From Ceratorhiza oryzae-sativae (taxonomy: Eukaryota; Basidiomycota; Agaricomycetes; Cantharellales; Ceratobasidiaceae), in assembly GCA_030998015.1 (NCBI GenBank), contig JARWMV010000173.1, forward strand, positions 1 to 29,293: a stretch of 29,293 nt of DNA. The letters run 5' to 3'. Made by a program: the position numbers and the translations under genes. Each line of letters opens with the position of its first letter. Position 1 is the first letter of the stretch. Positions 10,429 to 20,996 of the stretch are shown in pieces. The notes beneath the pieces were generated by a model. The model ran no database searches and had not been told where the DNA came from. It worked only from the letters and a program-made list of their open reading frames with translations.

Positions 10429-11822
10429 ATGAACATCAATAAGGAACCTTCTCAAGAGAGTGGGCACTCTCCTTTGGACAACAATCTCAATCAAACCCCA
10501 AACGAGATATCTGTCTTACCTCATCGCTCGTTGGGAGGGTTTGAAGGGCGGCCAGGCATAGAGTGCGAGTCTAGAGTTATTCGGAACGGGATTTCACGCA
10601 GACTGTGAGTCGCGATGTTTTCATTCTTTCGAACGACATGTCGCTCGCATCTCTTTTGGACATGGGTTATGTCACCAATGCACTCACCCAAAAGCCCATT
10701 TGCTAACTCAGCTTGGAGCGCTGCATAAGCGGTTAGCGCCAGGGAAAAGCCGTTGACACAGCTGAGCTAGCGGCCGGTAGCCGAGATAGCAAATCGGCTT
10801 TTGGTAGAGTATTTTGTCCATGGTATAGGAAAGGCCCCTTGGCCTATTCGGTGGAAAGATATTTTCGCCCATTCTCAGCTGGGAATGAGGTGCTACTTTC
10901 TCCAGATCGCGCATCCTAGGAACGTTGTGTTTTCCTAAATTTTCATCAAATAGTACGAGACGGGCATGTATCAACTGCAGGCGATTAAAGGTCTGTGGGT
11001 ATCTTTAATTTGTGCGTGCTCCCCCCCCCCCAGAGCTGTATTGGTCATTTTTCTTGCTGGAATTCCTCGTTGCTTTGGACGCGATGTGGGATACCATTTC
11101 GGAAACCGAAGTAATACTTCTTTCACGTCTCTCGCTTCGGATTGGACATCGATCCAATTCGACAGCGTACTATTATCCTAAATTGATTGTTGAACTCTAC
11201 CCAAGGATTATGGAATTTGTCATATCGGTCATGATCGACTCAATGTTTACCTCGCTCCTTTATTGAACTCTTCTCTTCTCCCGCTCTCTCTTACAGATGA
11301 AATGCATATTTGAATCAGACGCATCCAAGATTTGCTTGCGCTGCAAAGAATCAAACCTGGAGTGCATAGTCGCAGACATGAAAAGAAGGCGTGGCGGTGT
11401 GAGGCGGTGAGTGGCAAATAAATTTCATTTGTGATAATCCCAAAATTGTCAGTGAATTAGCAACAGGCATTCGCTGCCGAAGTCTGAGTTGGAGAGAATG
11501 AACGAAGCTATGGACAATCTTCTTCGTGACGTAGGTCTCCTTTATGGTATCTTCAAGGGAGATCGCGAAACTGACTTGGCACTGGTAGATTCGAGAAGTA
11601 TCGGTAGACTTGACCAATCTTCCTGCGAACTTGCCGAATCTCGAACAAGTCACTCCTGAGCAGCCATTGGGCGCAGAGGGCTTGGCATCGATTGAACTGG
11701 TGAAAGAAACTCCCTTGTTGACTTCCCACATTTCTGCGATGCAAACAAGGGAGACCGAGCTGGTTTTCCCAGGCTCTTCCATAGGCGTACGGAGGGACAG
11801 CCCCGCGCCAGTGTATAATTAG
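10429..11822 (+). CDS. Short Zn2Cys6 protein (copy A)
   Basis: Probable fungal DNA-binding regulator with one Zn(II)2Cys6 cluster. Exons read as 10429-10604, 10954-10990, 11297-11406, 11461-11530 and 11589-11822, giving about 208 residues with all phases matching. The cluster is split by an intron: CINCRRLK is followed by MKCIFESDASKICLRCKESN and then LEC, which is CX2CX6CX9CX2CX6C. A short helical exon after it (ELERMNEAMDNLLRD) could be a coiled-coil dimerisation segment, as is usual behind these clusters. The end is Ser/Pro-rich (PAPVYN, stop TAG). There is no fungal-specific transcription factor middle domain. The ATG at 10429 is used, but a good acceptor (CCCCACAG) lies just upstream and the frame stays open back to it, so an earlier first exon is possible. 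It is a paralogue of the next gene. Confidence 0.6.
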
Positions 11823-12750
11823 GATGCTGATGGCCAAAGGTGTCCAGATTCTTAAACACGAATCTTTTTGCCCATATCCGACCAATTTACACGCCGATGT
11901 GCAATGAGAAAGTGTGGATGTGGAAACATAGGAACATGGGCCGCAACACCGACCACAGCTGTTGTTCGAGAATATGCTGTACCGGCACGGACAGACGATG
12001 GGTTCCGGTCACAAAAATCACCGACATGATATCCAAATTTAAAATGAGCCGTGCCTTGCTGCTGGCGGTGCAGCGCGACATCTATATCTAGATATTGTAA
12101 CAACTAGAGAACGAAAAGTGCGGGTATCGATTTAATGAGCAAACCGACAGAAATATACAAAGCTTGAGTGTATTTTTGAATGGCCGGGCTCAATGCATAT
12201 TGAAGTGCCGCATTGTGCGGCTTTGAGAGCGCATATAATCTGTTAGAACGCACGTACAGTATTTTATCACCAATCTCATCGATGTATCCAGCCTAAGGCG
12301 CCGCTTTCCTCCAGAGGATGGCCTGCTTACATTCAGGACTCAACTATGTATAGAGCTTAGCCACTTATATGCATCCGAGTGGCCTTTGTAGTTCAGTTCG
12401 AGAGTGTCGATTGTCCAGGCAGCTAGACGCAGCGCCGCATAGTTCATCCGTCACCCTGTTAGGCGCGCGGTGTTTTACACAAGCAACGTTCTATCTATGC
12501 CCCCACAATATCGTTCAGCATCCAGGAGATTAGGATGTTAGAATTCGGCTCTCACCAAGCGCTTACGGCGGTTATGCATGGCTGGCTCTCGTTTCTATGC
12601 AACTCGCTTGTCTGTTTTCCGCCTGACCTGCAAAACATGAGGCTTTGTGTTTCGCTGGGCCGAGGGCTATCTCAATGGGCGATTTGCGGCGAACAAAACG
12701 CTCGGGACAGATGACCTCGGGGCTGAGATGAGAACCGCCGATGGCATCAC
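11823..12750. other. Intergenic DNA between Zn2Cys6 copies
   Basis: No gene is supported. The sequence right after the copy A stop diverges from copy B, whose coding sequence continues. A 12-bp palindrome ATATCTAGATAT (12084-12095) and a small GCCGCA/TGCGGC hairpin (12207-12221) are present. From about 12720 the sequence again resembles the upstream region of copy A and marks the second duplication unit. Confidence 0.4.
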
Positions 12751-12753
12751 TTT

Positions 12754-12815
12754 GGCGCTTGCCTAAAAGGTACATTAGGCACGCGATCTCGGGTATTCGG
12801 GTCTTCGAAAGCGCC
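12754..12815 (+). repeat. tRNA-like 62-nt element, copy B
   Basis: Second copy of the element at 10284-10345, with the same length and identical terminal stem (GGCGCTT/AAGCGCC). Its D-arm-like hairpin is stronger (GCCTAA paired with TTAGGC), while the T-arm box is weaker (GTATTCGGGTC). It lies upstream of Zn2Cys6 copy B. Confidence 0.35.
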
Positions 12816-12900
12816 CGAGCACTGGTTTGATGGTCCCATTAGCACCTATATGTCACTTCAGTCCAAGTGCTTTATTTGACACCGAACCTCCCCCCCCCAG

Positions 12901-15900
12901 TGGACGTTAGGTCCTTTCTCGGTGAACCATTTTAACAACAACCAGGAACCTTCTGAAGCAAGTCGGTGCTACCCTCTGGACACATTGACCACTGTCATGC
13001 CCTTGTTTGACCACTCACTAGTCCCAGACCCGTCAGGTCCAAAAGGCGGGGATAATCAAATTGTACCTCGAGCTGAATCGTGCTTGAGTCTTGAACCACC
13101 CACCAGGCATCAGCAGCAAACATCGCATCAGGAAGTCGAAAACCAAGTCAGTGCCCTATATACTGTCACTCTTTTTCACGGACTAATAGCTGTTGGTGCT
13201 TCAACTATTGCAGATGAAGCAATTGAGATTGGAAGACGGGAAAACATCCGAATTCGCACGGCCGAACGGGTCCTACCATGCGGCCACTCCTCATATATCT
13301 AAATACCCATCCACAGGACAGGATTCCTATTATTCCACATCGGACCCGAACGCACCTTGCTTGCCCAAAATCAACTCCTTTCCACCAGCACCTCATTACT
13401 ATTCGTTCCAACAAGAACAACAGGCTTCAACCCCGAACCCTCAGCGCAATGTGCCTGTAGAGAATATTTCCGGTCTGCTGCGGCCTGGATTGTGGCCTGA
13501 TGACCAAGATGTAGCAGACAGCAGGCTGTCAGTAACGCCGATCCACTTAACCTGGATGGACGTAGCTGTGGATTTAACAGCGGTCTCTCCCCCGGATGGT
13601 GGAGTGGACCTCCAGTGGTCGGCGCCGGGCTTGGGAACCCGAACGGGCGTCAGTACGGTGTAATTAATCACAGCCAAAGCCCGAATGGCGTATCTGCCGT
13701 ACCTTCTCGTTCGCCGGAAGGGTTTAAAGGGCAGCCAGGAAATGGGGGCGGGGCTGAAGCCGTTTCGAATAGTATTTCACCCAAACTGTGAGTCGTATTT
13801 ACATTTCGTTGGGGTTGCATACAGTGTATGCCTCGGTTTGTTATGTGGCGGTGCAAATCTGTCTGCGGTCTAACACAAGGCTGGGCCTTGGCGTTTGTGG
13901 TCGAAAGATATTTAGCATGTCCTGACGCTGTGAATGAGATGACGGCGCAAATATTTTTCTCGCTCATTCCAAGTAATTCTACGTTTCTTGACTAACACTT
14001 CATCAACATCTAGGCCAGGACCATGTGATCATTGCAGGAGATTGAAGGTCTGTCCCTTTCTTCAATGTATGTTTAATTGCTTGCTGAACCAGATTATTTG
14101 GCAATTTTTACGGATAAATGGTTGTTCGATCTGTTTTTCTCCCTCTAAATTGGTTGCCTATGTTGGTCGAATCCTGGTTGTTTCGAACACAATATGGGGC
14201 ACCGTTTCGGAAACCAAAATAACGCTTCACCTGGCGCTTTTTCTGCGATGTGGCATTGCACCGCCGCCCCACATCGATTGTTCACCTAACGAATATGGAA
14301 CAATCCTACTTGGCCGTCGTCGACTCTACATTTATCTCATTCTTGTTCTGATCTCTTTTGTTTCGCCCGCTTTTCTTACAGATGAAGTGCGTATTCGAAT
14401 CGAACGAATCTAAGATTTGCCTGCGCTGCACAAACTCAAACAGAGAATGCATTGTTACCCCTAGGGGGATAAGACGTGGCGGGAGGAGCATGTGAGTGCT
14501 GAACAAAAAGTATTTGGCAGAATCCTAAACTCATTGGTGAATTGGTAGCATACGTTTGACCACGCAGCAGCAATTGGAGAGCAGGGGAATAACAATAGAG
14601 TGTCTCCTCCGTTACGTAGGCCTCCTTCATGGTCTCCTTAAGAATGATCGTGAAACTGACTCGGCACCGACAGATTCACAAGGTATCAACGGATACCTCT
14701 ACCAATCTTCCTGCGAGTTTACCGACTCCGGATCAAATCACTTGTTTGGCCGGACAGCCGCTTGAATTGGAGGAGCTAATGTGGATTCAGCCGATGAAGC
14801 AAATTCTCCTATCTAGTTCTTACGCCCCCTCGATGCAGGCCAAGGAGCCTAAGCTCGATTCCCCACCCTCATCACCGGATGGACTGAAGGACAGCCCTGA
14901 GCCAGCATATAATGATATAAATGTTTACGGAAAGGACTGTAGCCGAATCGACAAAGGTTTATTCACCGTGCCGCATCATTCGCAGCACCAACAGCACTTA
15001 CAAGTAAAAAATGAAAATAGCCAGATCACAGGGTGGCAAATGTGAGTTGTATCGTTTACTTTATCATCCCCATCTCACTACCGTTTTGCCAACTCTCAGA
15101 CAAACAGCATGTAAAAGCTGCAAATCTTTGGGGGTTCGTGATGATCCAATACCCAAAATGATCTCTCTGTCTGTCTTGACTTATTCGCGTCGCACAGATT
15201 AAATGTGTTTTTGATTCGAGCCAATCCGTCTGCGAACCCTGCCGAATTGGGTACAGGACTTGTATGAGCGAGGACGCAGACTCAAACCTGACATCCAGGT
15301 GAGAGCTGACTGAAAATACGAGAGTGAAAGCACGGTACTAATAGAACATGGATAGCACACGTGAACTGTTGGAGCACGAGTTGGCGAGAAAAGATCAGAT
15401 ACTTGACTCCATAACGCCTTGTGTGCGTCCTACTTTCATTTGCTCCTAGTTTAGGTTCAAGTCGTGTTCATCCTGATATCAATAGGTAGAGTACTTGGCG
15501 ATGTGCCTTCCAGCGCGGTCATCATCGAACTCAGGGCTGTCCCAGCCGGTGCCTGGAGCCCTTGCACAACCAATCACCAAAAATGACTCGGCTTGTCACA
15601 TGCATTCTGCCGTGGATCGCTACCCAGCGGCTGCCATAGATCGTATTGGCGCGACTGACAGGGCAGAAGCTACGGCCCCGGCTGCGTTCGCCGAATTTTT
15701 GGGTCGGGTGAGTTATTGAAGCTTTTCCGACTTGCTCCAGCTAATGAGGTGATCTATTTTGTAGCAAACAGATGATTCAACCCATAGTCAACTTCGGCAT
15801 TCCACAGATCATCCTGTGCACCCGATGGCGTCGACCGAGCCCCCACACTCGGTATCGACCCCTGTCGAGTCAGGTATTGTGACAAGGGACGTTGGCACGT

Positions 15901-15998
15901 CTAAATGCACCGCGAGCCTGAAAGATGAAACCGAAGGAGAGTGGGTTGATCTAGGTAAACTATCGATGTGGGGTCGAGAGAGTAGTACATCCCAATAA
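12901..15998 (+). CDS. Protein with two Zn2Cys6 clusters (copy B)
   Basis: Probable regulator with two Zn(II)2Cys6 clusters. Exons: 12901-13146, 13214-13456, 13522-13787, 14014-14047, 14382-14491, 14549-14615, 14674-15041, 15100-15133, 15198-15298, 15356-15422, 15486-15707 and 15765-15998, about 663 residues with all phases consistent. Cluster 1 is CDHCRRLK, then MKCVFESNESKICLRC, then TNSNREC. Cluster 2 is CKSCKSLG, then IKCVFDSSQSVCEPC, then RIGYRTC. Each cluster is followed by a 67-nt helical exon (QQQLESRGITIECLLRY; TRELLEHELARKDQILDSI). The N-terminus and linkers are Pro/Ser/Gln-rich. The first exon is uncertain: no in-frame ATG lies between the upstream TGA (12877) and the exon, and the poly-C CAG acceptor at 12900 suggests a missing 5' exon. 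The intron 13457-13521 was placed to keep the frame open. No middle homology domain is visible. Confidence 0.6.
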
Positions 15999-17007
15999 GC
16001 AGCCTTGGACTACGGCAGCCACTTGCCTACTTGACTCTGGTGCATCCTGTGTCGTTCAAATGTATCGGTCATGAAAACGATAAATTCATATGTGTGCATC
16101 CGATGTGCCAGACTTGGAAATGTCACGCATACAGGCAATGAGACTCTGCGCTTATTGGCTAGTTTAGTCACTGATCATAGGGCCAGGCGCTTGCGCAATG
16201 TGCGACCTATTGGTCAGTATCCGTGTCCGGAATATTTGGGGCTCGCAAATGCTACAATGGTGGCGGGAGCGTTGTCAGATCCCCAAATAGCAAGTACGGC
16301 TCGGGAGGGAGGGCAGAAGTGAACATCAGTTTTACTGGGGGAGCTGTTGAACGAGATCATGTGCTGCCGACGTTCCAGCGCATGTGGTTCGCATATATCC
16401 GTGTTCCAACGTTTCTCACTTGTTACTGAATTCTCTATGTATATAAAATACGGAATTTCTCTATAGGACAATAGCGAATCTCATTACATGCACCGGAGAG
16501 TCGAGTCTGTTAGCCATGCGCTCGTTCGCTTCTCACCCACTGCGCTAAGCATACTGAGGCAGTTTTCCGCTCCAATAGGAGCGGACTGGATCGATGATTG
16601 CTTGTGGGGCTCAGACATCGGCAATAAAGGGAGCTAGCTGTTAGACTTGGCCTGGAAACGTTGTATTTATATACGAGAAGATCAATGATCGCGTAGCCGA
16701 GACCAAATTATACGAAACCCAATTCTTTCATCGTTGGTGAACCTGCTAATTCTGACGATGTTTGACCCAGTTGCAACTTGGCGAGCGTCAGAACTGATAA
16801 CCACGTGGAGCCGACGCATATATTTTATCCATTTGGCTGATATCCGCGCTCCACTATCATGCTAGACTAGCCTGATAGTGGCGGGGATCGCAGGATATTG
16901 CAGATTAAGCCAATATTTCCACACGGATTAATCGCATATAAAATATCAATATATATAAACACAATCGCGAAGATTAAGGGCAGAATTCGAGCCCAAGTGT
17001 ATAGGAT
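15999..17007. other. Intergenic DNA, no gene seen
   Basis: Short open frames on both strands (for example 16071-16322 plus) show no domain, no conserved splice pattern and no paralogue in the window. This probably holds the 3' end of the Zn2Cys6 gene and unrelated spacer. Confidence 0.4.
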
Positions 17008-17333
17008 TCAATTGTTCAACTCTTCTTGGCGTTTCTTCAATTCTTCTTTGCTCTACAGTTTTGGCTTAATATCAACTTTCGACTTGCTTTCGTATCCGTT
17101 TATCACATACCAGGGGAGCATCCAGCTTGCTCAGGATATCCTGGTTTGGGATATGCGGTCCTTTAGCGTGAAACGCACCCGCGGCTCCCTGCTGGAGACC
17201 GGAGTTCATTCCGTCACCTTCTTGAGGCGGATGCTGTGCCAGCATAATCAGCTCCATACAGATGTGTATCCCAGCCGTTGAAACTTACTGGAGGAGCGGG
17301 CTGGATAGTGAACTGCTTATCAGACTCGGACAT
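17008..17333 (-). CDS. Small hydrophilic protein, 70 aa, three exons
   Basis: This gene is invisible as a single ORF. Minus-strand exons are 17289-17333 (ATG in the context CCACAATGTCC), 17111-17233 and 17008-17052. They are joined by introns of 55 nt (GTAAGT...CACAG) and 58 nt (GTATGT...GTAG), both phase 0. The product starts MSESDKQFTIQPAPP, has a Gly/Ala/Gln middle with GAFHAKGPHIPNQDI, and ends LSKLDAPL then SKEELKKRQEELNN. It has no signal peptide or membrane segment and a charged C-terminal helix. The pattern of a Gly-rich middle, KGP, P, LxAPLSKEELxxRxxELN recalls small uncharacterised fungal hydrophilic proteins, but I assign no function. The perfect splice sites and coherent C-terminus argue for a real gene. 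Confidence 0.65.
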
Positions 17334-18443
17334 TGTGGTAAGTTCAAACTTGTAGGAGGGTATGGGTGTGAGGGAGTGACTCGAGAACCGGTGCTCATAT
17401 ACCCGGGTGAATCCGATGACGTCAGTAGTCAGGAGCCAAGAGGATCACTGCGCCGGAGGTCATTCATGTGGAGTCACAATCTTGAGTGCGTCAGTGGCGT
17501 TTTCCGGGTTATTCTAACGAATCCAAGCTTGGCCTGACTCTCCAATTCGTCATCATCCCGCGACTGCAACAGCACGAAGAGGTTTGTGTAAACTAGATAG
17601 CTGAAAGAACCGGTGGCCTACTAGTCCCGTGGTGCACCTTTCTTACCACTACTCCTGGGTTTTGGGTCTCTTTCTATTGATGACTAGTAAGGGTCAAATG
17701 ATGGGCTTGAGCAATCTTGGGATAACATTCAGTTGATATGGGTGTCGTTATAAATCCGCCTGCGTTCTGAAAGCCTATGCACCCAATATCGCTCCAATTG
17801 AACCTGGGTATATATAGTGGATTGCAAATCTGAAACCCAATCCGGTTATTCTAGTCGGGGCCTCTAGAGACGGACGTATGTTGGTTGTAATTAGAGATTA
17901 TATACGGTATTCCTGGTGAATCAGCCGCTTGTAGGCTGGTTGTTTGGGCAGCGACAGCGAAGACCGGTGGCTCCCAGAATCACTATTTGAGTCGTACTAT
18001 GCCAGTTTATTTGCTTCGATCCACTCTTCGGGCTTATAATAGCTAATAGGAGGCAGCAGGTAGTAGGATTCGACAACACACAGCTCGAGCAGCGTCTCTG
18101 GCTGCACCCTACGGTAGACTTCTGAAACAAGTGCAAAGAACTCGTTTCACGCCCCCCTCTATCGTAGCGGTGTTCGCAGTTTATGTACTATCCGTGCCGA
18201 ACAAGCATTGACCTTACATGCTCTAGCATATTGCTGTTTATGCCAAACTAACTCTGAGAAGCCAGGCTGCGGCCAGTTGACGGATGAATCATTCTAATGC
18301 ACCACAGTTATCTGATCCGAAATGCCCTGAGGGTGGCCTTGATTCGATCTCTACTCGTCGATGTTAGACGGCCCTATAAAGGTCTACCAGGTGGCCAAAT
18401 ATAGAATAGGTACATATTTCCTTCAAAGAAGCGGGTACCTTGC
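17334..18443. other. Intergenic DNA, no gene seen
   Basis: Presumed promoter of the small hydrophilic gene at the left edge and 3' region of the calmodulin-like gene at the right edge. The frames at 17262-17537 (plus) and 17921-18136 (minus) have no recognisable content. Confidence 0.4.
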
Positions 18444-19316
18444 TCATTTTCCTTGCATCATCTACGCACGATTTAGTATCATTACTGAAACCTCAAACGC
18501 GGTGGACACGCCTTTGTAAATTCTATTTCCCAACACCCATTGAGTTCAAGTGAAGCTGAAAAGGACCGCCAACGCCCAACTCACCAGCAAAGTTGACCTT
18601 TCCGTCTCCATCCATATCCACCTCACGAATGATCAATTTAATCTCATCGTCCGACAACTTGTCACCTAGATATGTACGAGACGTCATCGCTTCTCTCCTC
18701 CCACAGAAAAATATACTCACCCAGCCTTTCGAGCACAGTCTTCATCTCCCCCTTCTCGATCATCCCGCTTCCGTCCAAGTCGAACTCTCGAAACACGTTG
18801 CGGAGCTCATCTTCCGCTTGAGCCACTGTCAAACGCGCACCCATGAGTGCAGCAAATTCAGGAAAGTCCAAGACTCCGTCATGGTTTGTATCGGCTCGAT
18901 CGAGCATCGTCTGTACGTCGTCATCGGATGGCCGCTTGTCCAGTGCGCGAAGCAAGTTTCCAAGTTCAATCGCTGTAATTTTGCCGTCTTCGTCTAAAGT
19001 TTAGCCAGCGGATGGATTGATCTGATGAGCTGTAGGATAGCTAGGAACAATGGCGCTGGACTTGCTTTTATCGAAAATCGTAAATGCGTCACGAAGTTCT
19101 AGGTTACAGAGCTAAATAAAGGACTTTCAAGAAGCTATTGAACCGACCGTCGAGTTGTTCTGATGATGAAATTCGAAGCTAATTATTATGAATTCTCCAG
19201 AGTGAAACTCCACCCACCTCCGTTCTTGAAAGATAAGTCCACCACAACTGCTTATTGTGGGTTCTGGGTCAATAGGAAAAATGACTCACCAGAGGAGGTG
19301 CTTGGACTTTAGACAT
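18444..19316 (-). CDS. Calmodulin-like EF-hand protein, 153 aa
   Basis: Ca2+-binding protein with four EF-hands, a diverged paralogue of the calmodulin just upstream. Exons: 19290-19316, 19218-19224 (7 nt), 19148-19159 (12 nt), 19066-19098, 18721-18993, 18585-18665, 18512-18522 (11 nt) and 18444-18461. From the second exon on, every length equals that of calmodulin. The joined start reads MSKVQAPPL, NGEQLDELRDAF. Loops are DKNEDGKITAIE (residues 25-36), DTNHDGVLDFPE (61-72), DLDGSGMIEKGE (98-109) and DMDGDGKVNFAE (134-145). All have acidic residues at positions 1 and 12, so all four should bind calcium. The C-terminus is EFTKMMQGK, close to EFVKMMLSK. Intron 4 starts with GC (AAAA|GCAAGT), and intron 7 also appears to start with GC (AAAG|GCGTGT). 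The first exon is longer than in calmodulin and Pro-containing. Targets are unknown. Confidence 0.85.
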
Positions 19317-19487
19317 ATTTTCAACTTATCTGGGCGAAAGGGCGACGAGTGGCCGTGGATGATCGACACCACACCGAGTATATTACGTCATTTAGGTTGG
19401 CCGAGCAAGCATTTGTGTCCGCGTGGGTCTTTGTCGCGTGACCTGGCTCACCACTCAGCCCGGCTGGTCAGATTGACCAATTGTGCC

Positions 19488-19498
19488 CGTATATATGC
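19488..19498 (-). promoter_or_regulatory. Possible TATA element of calmodulin-like gene
   Basis: GCATATATACG on the minus strand lies about 170 nt upstream of the calmodulin-like ATG, in the 356-nt spacer between the two genes. The distance is longer than for the other TATA elements here, so a long 5' leader would be needed. Confidence 0.3.
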
Positions 19499-19672
19499 GA
19501 GTCGTGCGCCGTTTACTACTACTTTCGGGATCGATTAAAACGATAAGCATCTTAAATGTAGTAGCGATAAATTGCGAGCAAATTTCATTCGTTTGGTGAT
19601 ATACGGAAAGTGCAAGGGCAAGGAAACGTCCAGCACAAACAAGGCAATAAAAACCAAGACCAAGGATATCAT

Positions 19673-20534
19673 TTACTTGGAGAGCATCATCTGAGGTATG
19701 GGGTTCAGCAAGTTTAACACTTAAGAAATCGAGCGGGTTAGTTACCTTGACAAATTCTAGCAGATAAGGGTAAGCAACGTGCTGAATCAATGTCGGATAG
19801 CAACACACCTTCATAGTTAATCTGGCCATCACCGTCTACATCAGCTTCCCGAATCATCTCATCGACCTCGTTATCCGTCAGCTTCTCGCCTTTACGTCCA
19901 ACCCTGTCGTCAGCCCCGAAGCCCTTACCCATCACAATGCAATTCCACTTACCAAGGTTGGTCATGACATGTCTTAGCTCTGCGGCGCTGATGTAGCCGT
20001 TACCGTCCTTGTCGAAGACCTTGAACGCCTCCTTGATCTCCTCCTCACTGTCAGTATCCTTCATCTTGCGCGCCATCATGGTCAAGAATTCAGGGAAATC
20101 GATCGTTCCATTGCCATCAGCGTCGACCTCGTTGATCATGTCTTGCAGCTCAGCCTCGGTTGGGTTCTGACCGAGCGAGCGCATGACGGTGCCGAGCTCC
20201 TTGGTGGTGATGGTGCCATCGCCATCTGATGAAAACGCGGGGAAAGACCATAATTAGCGTCCAAACGCGGTTATCTGAAATAGACACTTGCCCTTGTCGA
20301 AAAGCGAGAACGCCTCCTTGAACTCTAGCAGACGACGCGTGTATTAGCATCGAGTCGCGCGCGGGGGACCGGGTCCGTACCAGAAATCTGCTCTGTGGGC
20401 CGCAAGAAGACAAATGCCGATCAGCCGCTGCGGTGTGATATTACCGAGAACATACCCTCGGACTGCAACGACGCGAAATCATCAGCCTCCAGCGACGCGG
20501 CGACGTCGGAGCTACTCACAAGTTGATCAGCCAT
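19673..20534 (-). CDS. Calmodulin, 149 aa
   Basis: Universal eukaryotic Ca2+ sensor that binds and activates calcineurin, CaM kinases and other targets. Eight exons: 20520-20534, 20456-20462 (7 nt), 20381-20392 (12 nt), 20292-20324, 19953-20225, 19809-19889, 19746-19756 (11 nt) and 19673-19690. They sum to 450 nt, encoding exactly 149 residues plus TAA. The joined N-terminus is [22 protein letters not shown]. The four loops are [12 protein letters not shown] (21-32), [24 protein letters not shown] and [12 protein letters not shown], all canonical. The C-terminus is EFVK-MMLSK. Intron 4 uses a GC donor (AAGG|GCAAGT). The gene lies head-to-tail with its paralogue, 356 bases apart. A TATA-like element lies about 80 nt upstream of the ATG. 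Fungal CMD1/cmdA orthology is very likely, but gene naming in this organism is unknown. Confidence 0.95.
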
Positions 20535-20613
20535 GTCGATACGGTGTGGTGGTAGGGCGGAGCTGGACTGAGCAAACGCGGGGTGCCTTCGGGCAAAGGG
20601 GACCTATCAAGTG

Positions 20614-20624
20614 CTTATATATAG
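20614..20624 (-). promoter_or_regulatory. TATA box of calmodulin gene
   Basis: CTATATATAAG on the minus strand, 80-90 nt upstream of the calmodulin ATG at 20534. The position suits a core promoter. Confidence 0.5.
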
Positions 20625-20996
20625 TTACCATCTTTTCTCCCGCGGAACGGTCAGGTGACCTCTTGAGTGGCGCTGCGATGTCGGAGATCAATCCCCACCT
20701 GCCCCTGTTGGACAGAACGAGCGGGATGGGAGACCATACCCATGATTAGTTTTGTGCACTAAGGTCTTCGGGAACACCTAAGGTGGCACTCGACGGCCAT
20801 GCGCGACCACAAGTACAATCAACCAGGGGATCAATTGTTTCTCGCTGCATTCTTCGCGACGCGCGCGGTACGCTCTCCCTATTCATCAAATAAAGGCTCA
20901 GCAGAACTTACTTTGCAAGTAGACCTGAAAATAAATATCCGAACAGTCCTATCGCCGCCGTCTTCTAGACAAGCTACCTACGTTTTTGACCACTAC

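Noticed and set aside
10105..10494. 129-codon minus-strand ORF
   Set aside because: It overlaps the tRNA-like element and the first exon of the Zn2Cys6 copy A; similarity of this strand to the copy B region (KVICTER versus EVICPER) is explained by the DNA duplication.
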